A stretch of 64,000 bases of DNA, from contig NZ_LMMV01000004.1 in NCBI RefSeq assembly GCF_001422405.1, positions 74,643-138,642 of the forward strand, in the 5' to 3' direction. A program made the translations under genes and the position numbers. This stretch comes from Pseudorhodoferax sp. Leaf267. GTDB taxonomy: Bacteria > Pseudomonadota > Gammaproteobacteria > Burkholderiales > Burkholderiaceae_C. The notes beneath the pieces are model-generated. The model worked only from the letters and a program-made list of their open reading frames with translations, searched no databases and was not told the origin of the DNA. Numbering within the stretch: the first letter of the stretch is position 1; each line of letters opens with the position of its first letter. This document shows, one piece after another, positions 28,342 to 37,206 of this stretch.

Positions 28342-29394
28342 TCAGCCGTTGCGCAGGCGCGCCTGCCGGTAGGCGCCAGGCGCCACGCCGGTCCAGTGCT
28401 TGAAGGCGCGGTGGAAGGTGCTGGCTTCGGAGAAGCCCAGGAGGCCCGCGATCTCGGGCAGCGCCATCTCGGGTCGGGCCAGGCATTCGATGGCCACGTC
28501 GCGGCGCAGGTCGTCCTTGATGGCCTGAAATCCCGGCTGCCCCTCGTCGCGCAGCCGGCGGCGCAGCGTCTGCGGTGTCATGTCGAGCTGGCGGCCGATG
28601 TCGGCCAGCGAGGGCAGCTCGCCCGCGAGCTGGTGGCGCAGCAGCCGGCGGATGCGCTCGGTCACGCTGGACTGGTCGCGGTATTTGATGAGCAGGCTCG
28701 CCGGTGCCTGGCGCAGGAACGCGCGCAGGCTCTGCGCGTCCTGCACCACGGGCAGCGCCAGGCAGCCGGCCCCGAAATGCCAGGCCGTGCGCGTGCCGCC
28801 GTAGCGCACCGGCGCCTGGAACACCGCCGCGGCCTCGCTGGCGGGGCGCTCGGCCGTGGCGGGGTAGTCCACCGCCAGCAGCGGAATGCGCCGCCCGACC
28901 AACCAGGACGCCAGCCCGTAGGCCAGGAAACTGAACACACGCTGCGCGTAGGACTGTGCCGGCCCGGGCGGGTGGCGTGGCGAGACGCTGACCGTGGCCA
29001 TCTCGCCGTGCAGCTGCAGGCGCGGCACGAAGTCGTCGATCTGCAGACGGTACTGGCGCAGGCCCAGCTCCAGCGCCTCGCCCAGGCTGCGGCAGCCCAC
29101 CAGCAAACGCCCCGCCTGGGCGAAGCTGCCGACCGGCACGGGCCGGCTGCACAGGCCCCACAGCTCGTCGCGCAGGCTGCGGCGCAGCACATGCGTGAGG
29201 CACGCGTACTGGGCCTGCGTGACACGCGAGAGCGGCGCGCCCAGCAAGGCGGGTGCGATGCCGGCGCGCTCCAGCAGCGCGTGCACGTCGGCACCGCGCT
29301 GGCGCGCGCCCAGCAGGATGCGCTCCACCTGCGCGATGGCGATGGTGTGGCGGGCGCGGGGGTGCGTGGCGTCGGTCAAGGCAGGGTTCTGCAA
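28342..29394 (-). CDS. AraC-family regulator with arabinose-binding-like N-terminal domain
   Basis: A protein of 350 residues. Residues ~25-210 match the AraC-type effector domain of the ArgR/OruR group (LGARQRGADVHALLERAGI). Residues ~245-345 are the double HTH: PSLADIGRQLDMTPQTLRRRLRDEG and PEIAGLLGFSEASTFHRAFKHWTGVAPGAYR. The second helix has the canonical AraC signature. It lies upstream of no obvious target on its strand; the CoA-transferase gene ends 82 bases upstream of its start and runs the same way. Confidence 0.93.
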   Translation of the reverse strand: MQNPALTDATHPRARHTIAIAQVERILLGARQRGADVHALLERAGIAPALLGAPLSRVTQAQYACLTHVLRRSLRDELWGLCSRPVPVGSFAQAGRLLVGCRSLGEALELGLRQYRLQIDDFVPRLQLHGEMATVSVSPRHPPGPAQSYAQRVFSFLAYGLASWLVGRRIPLLAVDYPATAERPASEAAAVFQAPVRYGGTRTAWHFGAGCLALPVVQDAQSLRAFLRQAPASLLIKYRDQSSVTERIRRLLRHQLAGELPSLADIGRQLDMTPQTLRRRLRDEGQPGFQAIKDDLRRDVAIECLARPEMALPEIAGLLGFSEASTFHRAFKHWTGVAPGAYRQARLRNG

Positions 29395-29476
29395 GCGGCC
29401 AGGGGAACGACTTAGTAACCCGGCACGCTGCGCGCCTGGGCGCTGCGCAGTCGCGGCGTCGCCAGCGCGCCGGCCC

Positions 29477-30664
29477 TCAGCCGATCACGCCGTCGGCCCG
29501 CAACCGGGCCAGCGTGTCGGCCGAGTACCCCACCTCGCCCAGCACCTCGTCGCTGTGCTGCCCCGGCCGTGGCGCGGGCCGGCGCACTTCGAAGGCGTGG
29601 CCGCTCATCTGCACGGGGCTGGCCAGGTGCGCGCCGTCGGCCGTGTCCAGCACCATGCGGCGGGCGCGGAACTGCGGCTCGTGCAGCGCCTCGCCGAGCC
29701 GCAGCACGGGCGTGACGCAGCAGTCGTTGTCGGCGAAGACTTCCTGCCAATGCGCCAACGGTTGCGAGGCGATCAGCTCGGCCACGTCGGCGCGCACGGC
29801 GGCGGCCTCTGCAGGGCTGGCCGGCAGGTGGCGGGCCTTCAGATCAGGGCGGGCGATGGTCTCGCAAAAGCCGTCCCAGAACTTGCGCTCCAGGGCGCCC
29901 ACGGCCAGGTGGCGGCCGTCGCGCGTCTGGTACAGGCCGTAGCAGGGCAGCGCGCCGGAGAGCTTGTCGCCACCGGCCGGCTGGGTGGCGCCCTTTCCGT
30001 TGAGCGTGACCATGGCCACCAGGTTGTGCGCCAGCGCGGCATCGGCCATGGCGATGTCCACATGCCGGCCCTGGCCGGTGCGGCCGGCGTCGAACAGCGC
30101 GGCCAGCAGGCCCATGGCCGAGGTCAGCGCGCCGCCCATGAGGTCGGCGATCGGCAGGTTGGACAGCGCGGGCTGGCCGGCCACGCCGATCTGGTCGCTG
30201 ACACCGGCCAGCGCGCAGTAGTTGAGGTCGTGCCCGGGCGCGTTGCGCAGGGGGCCGCTCTGGCCGTAGCCGGTGATGCTGCAGTAGACGAGCCTGGGGT
30301 TGAGGGCGGCCAGCGTGGCGTAGCCCACACCCAGGCGGTCCATCACGCCGGGGCGAAAGCCCTCGACCAGCACGTCGGCCGTGCGCGCCAGCGCCTTGAG
30401 CGCCTGCACGCCGTCGGGCTGCTTCAGGTCCAGCTGCAGCGCGCGCTTGTTGCGGTGCACCAGCGCACGCAGCGGCGGCGCGGCGTAGTCGCCCGCGCCG
30501 GTGTCTTCGATCTTGATGACGTCGGCCCCCAGGTCGGCCAGGTGCAGCGTGCACACGGGGCCAGGCAACAGGCGCGTGAGGTCGAGCACGCGCACGCCGG
30601 CCAGCGGCGGGCGGGCACTGGCGGGTGCGCTGGGGGGGGCGTCGCGGGTCGCATCTTGTGTCAT
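29477..30664 (-). CDS. CaiB/BaiF-type (class III) CoA-transferase
   Basis: A protein of 395 residues. The N-terminus PLAGVRVLDLTRLLPGPVC, DLGADVIKIED and the catalytic Asp in GHDLNYCALAG are diagnostic of the class III CoA-transferase/alpha-methylacyl-CoA racemase family; GHDxNY is the form seen in racemases of the AMACR type. NSNPR-type loops and the C-terminal domain are complete. It lies downstream of the acyl-CoA synthetase gene on the same strand, separated by a small opposing gene, and may act on the same acyl-CoA. Confidence 0.93.
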   Translation of the reverse strand: MTQDATRDAPPSAPASARPPLAGVRVLDLTRLLPGPVCTLHLADLGADVIKIEDTGAGDYAAPPLRALVHRNKRALQLDLKQPDGVQALKALARTADVLVEGFRPGVMDRLGVGYATLAALNPRLVYCSITGYGQSGPLRNAPGHDLNYCALAGVSDQIGVAGQPALSNLPIADLMGGALTSAMGLLAALFDAGRTGQGRHVDIAMADAALAHNLVAMVTLNGKGATQPAGGDKLSGALPCYGLYQTRDGRHLAVGALERKFWDGFCETIARPDLKARHLPASPAEAAAVRADVAELIASQPLAHWQEVFADNDCCVTPVLRLGEALHEPQFRARRMVLDTADGAHLASPVQMSGHAFEVRRPAPRPGQHSDEVLGEVGYSADTLARLRADGVIG

Positions 30665-30835
30665 GCGGGCAAGTCTAGGCAGCGCCCTGTGCCGCGACGA
30701 TGGCCGAATGGATGCTTCCGATTGGCGAGAACGATCAAGTTGCCCATCAGGCTATCGCGGCCTTCGATGGAATCGATTGGCATTGCGAGTCGTTCGCATC
30801 CAGAATGCCTGCATCGCACGCCCACCGAGAGCACC

Positions 30836-31057
30836 ATGACCCGATTCATCCGCGCCAACCTGGCGACCCTGCAGAAGACCGCCAGCTACTACCTGGTCCA
30901 CATCACCGTGGCGGCGCTGGTGGCCTATGCGGTCACGGGCAACCTGCTGATGTCGCTCACGCTGAGCCTGCTGGAGCCGACCGTGCAGGCCTTTGCGTTC
31001 TTCTTCCACGAGAAGGTCTGGGAGCGGGTCAGAGCTGCTCGCGCATCACCCGCTTGA
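30836..31057 (+). CDS. DUF2061 small membrane protein
   Basis: A protein of 73 residues with a KTASYYLVHITVAALVAYAVTG helix and a second segment LLMSLTLSLLEPTVQAFAFFFHEKVWERV, the two-helix DUF2061 pattern with a conserved HEK-W near the end. It is predicted to be an inner-membrane protein of unknown function. Its last 29 bases overlap the 3' end of the convergent acyl-CoA synthetase gene. Confidence 0.85.
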   Translation: MTRFIRANLATLQKTASYYLVHITVAALVAYAVTGNLLMSLTLSLLEPTVQAFAFFFHEKVWERVRAARASPA

Positions 31058-32600
31058 GCAGCTTGCCGGTGGCGCTGCGCGGCAGCGGGGTGTCGGACCA
31101 GGTGAGGGTCTCGGGCATCTTGTAGTCGGTGAGCCGCGCGGCGCAGTGCGCGCGCACGGCCGCGTCGTCGGGCGCGATGCCGGGTGCGTGGAGGAAGGCG
31201 TGCACGCGCTCGCCCAGCACGGGGCATGGCCGGCCGATGACCGCAGCCTCCACCACACCGGGGAACGCCATCAGCGTGTTCTCGACCTCCACCGAATAGA
31301 TCTTGAAGCCACCGCGGTTGAGCATGTCCTTCTTGCGGTCGAACAGGCGCACGAAGCCCTGGGCGTCGATGCTTCCCAGGTCGCCCGAGTGCCAGTAGCC
31401 GGCCGTGAAGTTGGCGGCCGTTGCGGCCGGGTTGTCCCAGTAGCCGGGCACGACCATGGGGCCGCCGATCCACAGCTCGCCGGCCTCGCCGGGCGGCAGT
31501 TCACGGCCGGCGTCGTCCATCACGCGGATGTCGGCGCACGGTAGCGCCAGGCCCACGCTGTCGGCATGCTCGCGCGTGAGGCCGGGCGGCATCATGGTCG
31601 CGGGCGAGGTGGTCTCGGTCGCGCCATAGGCATTGACGAGCGTGAGGCCCGGCAGGCGTGCACCCAGCGCGTCGATGGTGGCCACCGGCATGGGCGCGCC
31701 GCCGTAGCCGCCGATGCGCCAGTGGGCGAGCGCGGCACCGTCCAGGCCCTGCATCAGCGCCAGCGTGTACATGGCCGGCACCATCAGCGTGTGCGTGACG
31801 CGCTCGGTGGCCATGGTGGCCAGGAAGTCGGCGGCCTTGAACTGCGGCAGCACGATGACGGCGCCGCCCACATGGGCCATGGCCGCGATGATGGCGATGA
31901 GGCCGGTGACATGGCTGGCCGGCACGGCCAGGGCCGAGCGGTCGCCCGCACGCAGGCCCATGCAGACTTCGTAGTGGCGCACGGAATGGGCAACGTTCAG
32001 GTGCGTGAGCATCGCGCCCTTGGGGCGGCCCGTGGTGCCGGAGGTGTAGAGGATGAGCGCCGTGTCCTGCGGCTGCACGTCGGCGGCCTCGGTGCGGGGC
32101 GGCAGGCCGGCGCCCAGTGTGGAGAGCGCGCTGGCCGCGATGCGCAGGCGCAGCGCCGGCACGTCGGACGACGGCACGCGCTCGGCCAGCGGGTCGTCGA
32201 ACACGATGGCGCAGGCGCCGCACTGCTGCAGCATGTAGGCCAGGCCAGGCAGCTGCTCGCGCTCGCCGACCGGCACAGCGATGGCGCCGAGCCGCGCGAT
32301 GGCGTACAGCACCGCTACGAACGCGGGCCGGTTGCCCATGAACATCAGCACGCGCTCGCCGGGCGTGACGCCCGCCGCGGCCAGGCCGGCGGCGATGCGG
32401 GCGACTTCGGCCTCCAGCGCGCGGTAGCTCCAGCGCGTGGCGCCGCAGACGACGGCGTCCTGTTCGGGGTGTTGCGCCACGGCCCGGGCGAGCAGCGCGT
32501 GCAGGCTGGCCGGGCGTTCGGCGAAGCAGCGCACGAGGCGGTCGCCATAGACGGCCTCCATGCGCAGCGGCGGCAATTCAGTCGTGTGCCACAGCGTCAT
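31029..32600 (-). CDS. AMP-forming acyl-CoA synthetase/ligase
   Basis: A protein of 523 residues, ATGA-coupled to livF. ANL-superfamily motifs: A3 LILYTSGTTGRPKGAM, A5 NAYGATETTSP, A7 SGDLGSIDAQGFVRLFDRKKDML and the A10 lysine in PRSATGKLLKR. It should activate a carboxylic acid as acyl-AMP and then acyl-CoA. Being the last gene of the liv operon, it probably activates the compound imported by the transporter. The substrate, aromatic or aliphatic, cannot be told from the motifs. Confidence 0.93.
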   Translation of the reverse strand: MTLWHTTELPPLRMEAVYGDRLVRCFAERPASLHALLARAVAQHPEQDAVVCGATRWSYRALEAEVARIAAGLAAAGVTPGERVLMFMGNRPAFVAVLYAIARLGAIAVPVGEREQLPGLAYMLQQCGACAIVFDDPLAERVPSSDVPALRLRIAASALSTLGAGLPPRTEAADVQPQDTALILYTSGTTGRPKGAMLTHLNVAHSVRHYEVCMGLRAGDRSALAVPASHVTGLIAIIAAMAHVGGAVIVLPQFKAADFLATMATERVTHTLMVPAMYTLALMQGLDGAALAHWRIGGYGGAPMPVATIDALGARLPGLTLVNAYGATETTSPATMMPPGLTREHADSVGLALPCADIRVMDDAGRELPPGEAGELWIGGPMVVPGYWDNPAATAANFTAGYWHSGDLGSIDAQGFVRLFDRKKDMLNRGGFKIYSVEVENTLMAFPGVVEAAVIGRPCPVLGERVHAFLHAPGIAPDDAAVRAHCAARLTDYKMPETLTWSDTPLPRSATGKLLKRVMREQL

Positions 32601-33250
32601 GCGGCCTCCACCACGGCATTGGCCCCGCGCTCGATCGTGACCTCGCTGTCGACCAGCTTGCGCGCGTGGTTCAGGTCCGACTGCGCGATCAGCACCGACA
32701 GCGCGCCACCGCGCAAGCCGGCGATGACCTCGCCCAGCCGCATCGACAGCGCCGGAGCCACGCCCTCGAAGGGCTCGTCCAGCAGCAGCAGCCGCGTGCC
32801 CACGCCCAGCGCGCGGGCCAGCGCCACCAGCTTCTGTTGCCCGCCGGACAGCAGCAGCGCGCGGCGCGCGCGCATGTCGGCCAGCTCGGGCAGCACGCCA
32901 TAGACGAAGTCCAGCCGCTGACGCGTGTCGCGCATGCCCGTGGCCCACAGCGGCACGAGGATGTTCTCTTCCACGCTGAGCTCGGGCACCAGGCCGCGGT
33001 CTTCGGGCATGTAGCCGATGCCCATGGCGGCGCGCGCATGGCGTGGCACGCTGGCCAGGTCTTGCCCTTCGAAGCGGATGCGGCCTTGCGTGCAAGGCAA
33101 ATGGCCCATGACGGTGCGCAGCAGCGTGGTCTTGCCCGCGCCGTTGCGGCCGATCAGGCCGACCATGGACTGCTGCGGCACAGTGAGTGTGAGCCCGCGC
33201 AGCACCTGTACCGAGCCGATGGCGACGTGGATGGATTCGACGGTCAGCAT
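32597..33250 (-). CDS. livF: HAAT-family ABC transporter ATP-binding protein (LivF)
   Basis: A protein of 217 residues, slightly shorter than typical LivF (about 235). Walker A GRNGAGKTTLL, Q-loop region GIGYMPEDRGLVPELSVEENI, signature LLSGGQQKLVALARAL and Walker B LLLLDEPFEGVAPAL are present. After Walker B the usual VEQN segment reads IAQSDLNH, so the residue at the switch region differs. It pairs with LivG to power import through LivHM. Confidence 0.93.
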   Translation of the reverse strand: MLTVESIHVAIGSVQVLRGLTLTVPQQSMVGLIGRNGAGKTTLLRTVMGHLPCTQGRIRFEGQDLASVPRHARAAMGIGYMPEDRGLVPELSVEENILVPLWATGMRDTRQRLDFVYGVLPELADMRARRALLLSGGQQKLVALARALGVGTRLLLLDEPFEGVAPALSMRLGEVIAGLRGGALSVLIAQSDLNHARKLVDSEVTIERGANAVVEAA

Positions 33251-33259
33251 CGCGTGCTC

Positions 33260-34012
33260 CTAGTGCAAGGTGCCGGTGACATAGCGCCGCACGTCCTCGG
33301 CCGCCAGCGCCACGGCAGGCACGTCGTCCGCGATGATGCGGCCCGCGTAGAACGCCACCACGCGGTCGGCGTAGCGCTCCACGATGTCCATGTCGTGCTC
33401 CACGAACAGCACGGTCATGGCCTCCTGGCCCAGCGCGGTCATGATGACGTCCATCATCGGGAACTTCTCCTCGGCGGCCACGCCGCTCGTGGGCTCGTCC
33501 AGCAGCAAGAGGCGCGGCTCGCCGGTCAGCGCCATGGCAATGTCGAGCAGCTTGCGCACGCCACCCGGCAGCTCGGCCACGCGGCGCTCGCGGTGCTCGG
33601 CGAGCTGGAAGCGCTGCAGCAGCACGTCGGCGCGCGCCACGGCATCGGCACGCCGCGCGGAGCGCCAGAACGACAGCCGGCGACCATGGCAGGCGGTAGC
33701 GACCAGCATGTTCTCCAGCACCGTGAGTTCGGCGAACAGCTGCGGGATCTGGAACGAGCGCGCCACGCCCAGGTGGGTGATGGCGCGCGGCGCCAGCTGC
33801 GTGATGTCGCGGCCCGCCAGCTCGATGCTGCCGGTGTCGGGCTTCAAATAGCCGGTGACCATGTTCACGAAGGTGGTCTTGCCGGCGCCGTTGCTGCCGA
33901 TCAGGCTCACACGCTCGCCGGCCGCAATCGCAATCTCGATGCCGCTGGCGGCGACCACCGCGCCGAAGCGCTTCTCGACGCCGCGCGCGCGCAGCAGGAT
34001 GTTCTCGCTCAT
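33260..34012 (-). CDS. livG: HAAT-family ABC transporter ATP-binding protein (LivG)
   Basis: A protein of 250 residues, start fixed by ATGA overlap with livM. Walker A GSNGAGKTTFVNMVTG, the LivG-typical GVARSFQIPQLF, signature region ELPGGVRKLLDIAMAL (PGG in place of SGG), Walker B LLLLDEPTSGVAAEE and the switch His in FVEHDMDIV. The signature Ser-to-Pro change is unusual, but the rest of the ATPase is intact. Confidence 0.93.
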   Translation of the reverse strand: MSENILLRARGVEKRFGAVVAASGIEIAIAAGERVSLIGSNGAGKTTFVNMVTGYLKPDTGSIELAGRDITQLAPRAITHLGVARSFQIPQLFAELTVLENMLVATACHGRRLSFWRSARRADAVARADVLLQRFQLAEHRERRVAELPGGVRKLLDIAMALTGEPRLLLLDEPTSGVAAEEKFPMMDVIMTALGQEAMTVLFVEHDMDIVERYADRVVAFYAGRIIADDVPAVALAAEDVRRYVTGTLH

Positions 34013-34983
34013 CTCTTCTTGATCCACAGGGAGCCGATGCCGCCCGGCAGGAAGCGGATCATCAGCAGCAGGAACAGCCCCAGGCACAGCTGCCAGGTGT
34101 TCGGGAAGTACAGGTTGGAGAACGAGCGCACCACCTCCAGCAGCGTGGACGCCACGAACACCGCCAGCACGCTCTGCGAGCCCGCCAGGATGGCGACGAA
34201 CACGAACTCGCCCGAGGTCGTCCAGTAGCTGAAGTTCGGGTCGATGTGGCCCAGCGACATGACCGTGAGCGCGCCGCCGCAGCCACCCGCGAAGGCGGCC
34301 ATGCCGAAGTTCAGCGCGACCGCCTGGCGCACCGAGCCGCCCAGGTATTCGACGCGCAACTCGTTGTCGCGCACGGCCAGTGCGATCAGGCCGCGCGTGG
34401 AGTCGAAATACACGCGCGTCAGCAGGGCCAGCACGCCGGCAACCGTGATCGTGACCGCGTACAGCACGTAGGCCACGCGCTCGTCCGACAGGCTCTGTCC
34501 CAGCAGCGTGGGCCGGCCCATGTTGAAGCCGTCCGAGCCGCCCAGGCTGGTGGTCTTGACCAGCACGCCATAGCAGACCATGGACAGCGCCAGCGTCAGC
34601 ATCGCGAAGAAGATGCCGCGGTAGCGTGCCAGCAGCGGCGCGAACGGCGCGGCCACCAGCACGGCCGCCAGGCCGCCGAGCAGCGCGAGTGCCAGTGCGT
34701 CGGTCACACCCAGGTGGTTGAAGGCCAGCGCCGCGCAGTAGCCGCCGACCGAGAACACCAGGCCCTGGCCGAAGGACACGACGCCGCTGCGCATCAGCAG
34801 CACGATGCCCAGCGAGACCAGGCCGTGCGAGGCCGCCATGGTCAACAGGAACACCAGCCAGCGCGGCAGCCAGGCGCCGATGGCGACGAGCGCCGCCAGC
34901 AGCACCAGGCCACCCCAGAAGACCGCATTGCCGCGCGGCGCCGTGCGCGCCACGGCGGGTGCAGGAAGGGAAGCGCTCTTCAT
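34009..34983 (-). CDS. livM: HAAT-family ABC transporter permease (LivM)
   Basis: A protein of 324 residues with about nine hydrophobic segments and the LivM signature region FNMGRP...RGLIALAVRDNELRVEYLGGSVRQAVALNFGMAAFAGGCGGAL. The start overlaps the livH stop as TGATG. It forms the translocation pore with LivH. Confidence 0.93.
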   Translation of the reverse strand: MKSASLPAPAVARTAPRGNAVFWGGLVLLAALVAIGAWLPRWLVFLLTMAASHGLVSLGIVLLMRSGVVSFGQGLVFSVGGYCAALAFNHLGVTDALALALLGGLAAVLVAAPFAPLLARYRGIFFAMLTLALSMVCYGVLVKTTSLGGSDGFNMGRPTLLGQSLSDERVAYVLYAVTITVAGVLALLTRVYFDSTRGLIALAVRDNELRVEYLGGSVRQAVALNFGMAAFAGGCGGALTVMSLGHIDPNFSYWTTSGEFVFVAILAGSQSVLAVFVASTLLEVVRSFSNLYFPNTWQLCLGLFLLLMIRFLPGGIGSLWIKKR

Positions 34984-35879
34984 CAGATCTTCCTTGCTTG
35001 AATGCGCTGGAACAGGCCCTCGGGCCGGAATACGAGGACCAGCGCCATGACCACATAGATCGCGAACAGCTCGACCTGCGGCGCCAAATGTACGGCGCAG
35101 GAGCGCGCGAGACCGACGATGAGCGCGCCGATGGCCGCGCCCTCGATGCTGCCCAGCCCGCCGATGATGACAACCGCGAACGAGACAATGATCACGCCGA
35201 CCGAGACGCCCGGCTGCACCGAGATCAGCGGCGCCGTGAAGGCCCCGCCCAGCGCCGCCAAAAAGATGCCGACCGAGAACGCCAGCATGTACACGCGCGA
35301 GACGTTGACGCCCATGCTGGAAGCCACTTCCTCGCTGTGGATCACGGCCAGCACGATCTTGCCCTGGCGCGTGCGGTTCAGCCCCCACCACACGGCCAGG
35401 CCCACGGCCACGGCCAGGCCCATGAGCATGAAGTCGTAGCCCACGTAGATCTGCTCGCCGATCTCCACGTTGCCGAACATCGCATAGGGCTCGGACAGGT
35501 AGTAGGGATTCGCGCCCCAGATGAGCTTGGTCACGTCTTCCAGCATCAGGAACAGCGCGTAGGTGACGAGCACCAGCAGCACCTCGTCGCGGCCGTAGAA
35601 GAAGCGCAGCAGGCCGCGCTCGGTCAGCGGCGCGACGAGCGCCGCCACCGCCACCGCCGCCAGCAGCATGGCCACCAGCGACCAGCCCGGCGCCCACTGC
35701 AGCGTGGCGAACCAGCCGACGAAGCTGGCCGCCGCGTACGCGCCGAGCGCATAGAAGCTGCCATGCGCGATGTTCAGGATCTTCAACACGCCGAACACCA
35801 GCGTGAGGCCCAGCGCCACGATGAACAGCCAGGAGGCGTAGCTCAGGCCGTCCACCAGGATGGTGATGAAGCTGCTCAT
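34983..35879 (-). CDS. livH: HAAT-family ABC transporter permease (LivH)
   Basis: A protein of 298 residues, eight or so membrane helices. Typical LivH features: GLTLVFGVLKILNIAHGSFYALGAY near the N-terminus and GGLGSIEGAAIGALIVGL near the C-terminus, with the EAA-like loop RTRQGKIVLAVIHSEEVASSMGVNV. It lies four bases after livJ. Confidence 0.94.
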   Translation of the reverse strand: MSSFITILVDGLSYASWLFIVALGLTLVFGVLKILNIAHGSFYALGAYAAASFVGWFATLQWAPGWSLVAMLLAAVAVAALVAPLTERGLLRFFYGRDEVLLVLVTYALFLMLEDVTKLIWGANPYYLSEPYAMFGNVEIGEQIYVGYDFMLMGLAVAVGLAVWWGLNRTRQGKIVLAVIHSEEVASSMGVNVSRVYMLAFSVGIFLAALGGAFTAPLISVQPGVSVGVIIVSFAVVIIGGLGSIEGAAIGALIVGLARSCAVHLAPQVELFAIYVVMALVLVFRPEGLFQRIQARKI

Positions 35880-35883
35880 GGCG

Positions 35884-37173
35884 TCATTCGCACTTCGCGC
35901 CGGCCATGCCTCCCTTGATCCAGTCCTCCGACTTCATACCCGCCGGCGGGTTCACGCATTCGGCCGGGAAGCGCTGGATGTCCTCCAGCACCACCATCTT
36001 CTTGCCCGCGTCATACCGGGTCTTGCCGATCGCCGTGGGCTGCGTGGCCTGGTGGCCGTCGGCCAGCGTCATGCGGATGCGGCCGCCGGGGGCGTCCCAC
36101 TCGCTGCCCTTCAGGGCGGCGGCCAGCTGCTCGTGCGTGGGCTTCTTGCCGCCGTTGGCGGCCATGGCCTTCTCGGCCGCGAGCTTGAGGCCCAGCAGCG
36201 CCTGCGCCATGCGGTACGGAGCCTGGGCGGGGTAGGTGTTGTAGCCGGTCTCGTAGAGCTTCCACCACCAGTCGTTCAGCGCGCTCTTGGGCGCCAGCAG
36301 GCCGTAGGCGCCGCGCGCGCCGAGGATGGTGCCGTCGGGCATCTTGTCGCCCAGCGGGGTCAGCACATGGTCGGCCGCCGACAGCACGACCTGGGTGCGC
36401 TTGAACAGCCCGCGCGGGCCGGACTGCAGCACGAAGGCCTGCAGGTCGCCGCCCCACAGGCTGGAGTGCGTGACGTCGGCGCGCTTGGACGTCAGCGCCG
36501 AGATCTCGGTGCCGTACTGGCCGGCGCCGAACTTGGGCAGCAGGTCTTCGCCGACCTTGGCCTGCGGGTACAGCTGGCCCATGGCAGCCTTGAAGTCGTT
36601 GCGCGAATCGTGGCCCCAGGCGTAGTCCTGGTTGATGAGGTTGATCGTGTCGGCCTTGATGTTGCGCGCCTTGAGGTAGCGCGCCAGCGCCACGTTGTCC
36701 ATGGTGCCGTGCGAGGCGGTGCGGAACACGTAGTTGTACTTGCCGTCCTCGAACACGCGCGGCGTGCCGCAGTCGTACAGGATCAGGAAGCGCTTGAGTT
36801 CCTCTGCCACCGGCGCCACGGCCAGGCAGTCGCCCGAGCTCACGTAGCCCACCACGGCGTCGACCTTCTCGCGGTCGTACAGGTTGCGCAGCTCCTGCAC
36901 CTGCTTGGTGGCGCCGCCGTTCTCGTCCACGTAGACGGCCTCGATCTTCATGCCGCCGATGCCGGGCTTGTCGTAGGGGGCCGGGGCGCCGCCCTTGTTG
37001 AAGGCCTCCACCAGCACCTTGGCGCCGTTGACGGCGGGAATGCCGAAGCTCTCGGCCGCCTGGCCGGAGAGGAAGCTGACGATGCCGATCTTGAAGCTGT
37101 CCTGGGCCTGGGCCGCGTTGCTGAACGTGGCGATGGCCAGGGCGGCTGCCGCGGCGATGTGTCGTGTCTTCAT
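35884..37173 (-). CDS. HAAT-family ABC transporter substrate-binding protein (LivJ-like)
   Basis: A protein of 429 residues from ATG 37173, which has GGAG upstream; the ATG at 37203 lacks a signal-compatible start. A Sec signal peptide ends NAAQAQ. The periplasmic-binding fold shows FKIGIVSFLSGQAAESFG, NGAKVLVEAFNKGG, and two Cys pairs that could be disulfides (SSGDCLAV, LYDCGTP, FPAECVN, AKCE). The subtype is closer to aromatic or amide-binding HAAT receptors than to LivJ itself; the ligand is not known. Confidence 0.92.
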   Translation of the reverse strand: MKTRHIAAAAALAIATFSNAAQAQDSFKIGIVSFLSGQAAESFGIPAVNGAKVLVEAFNKGGAPAPYDKPGIGGMKIEAVYVDENGGATKQVQELRNLYDREKVDAVVGYVSSGDCLAVAPVAEELKRFLILYDCGTPRVFEDGKYNYVFRTASHGTMDNVALARYLKARNIKADTINLINQDYAWGHDSRNDFKAAMGQLYPQAKVGEDLLPKFGAGQYGTEISALTSKRADVTHSSLWGGDLQAFVLQSGPRGLFKRTQVVLSAADHVLTPLGDKMPDGTILGARGAYGLLAPKSALNDWWWKLYETGYNTYPAQAPYRMAQALLGLKLAAEKAMAANGGKKPTHEQLAAALKGSEWDAPGGRIRMTLADGHQATQPTAIGKTRYDAGKKMVVLEDIQRFPAECVNPPAGMKSEDWIKGGMAGAKCE

Positions 37174-37206
37174 GCTGGTCTCCTTCAGTGGTGGTGTCTG
37201 CACTTG

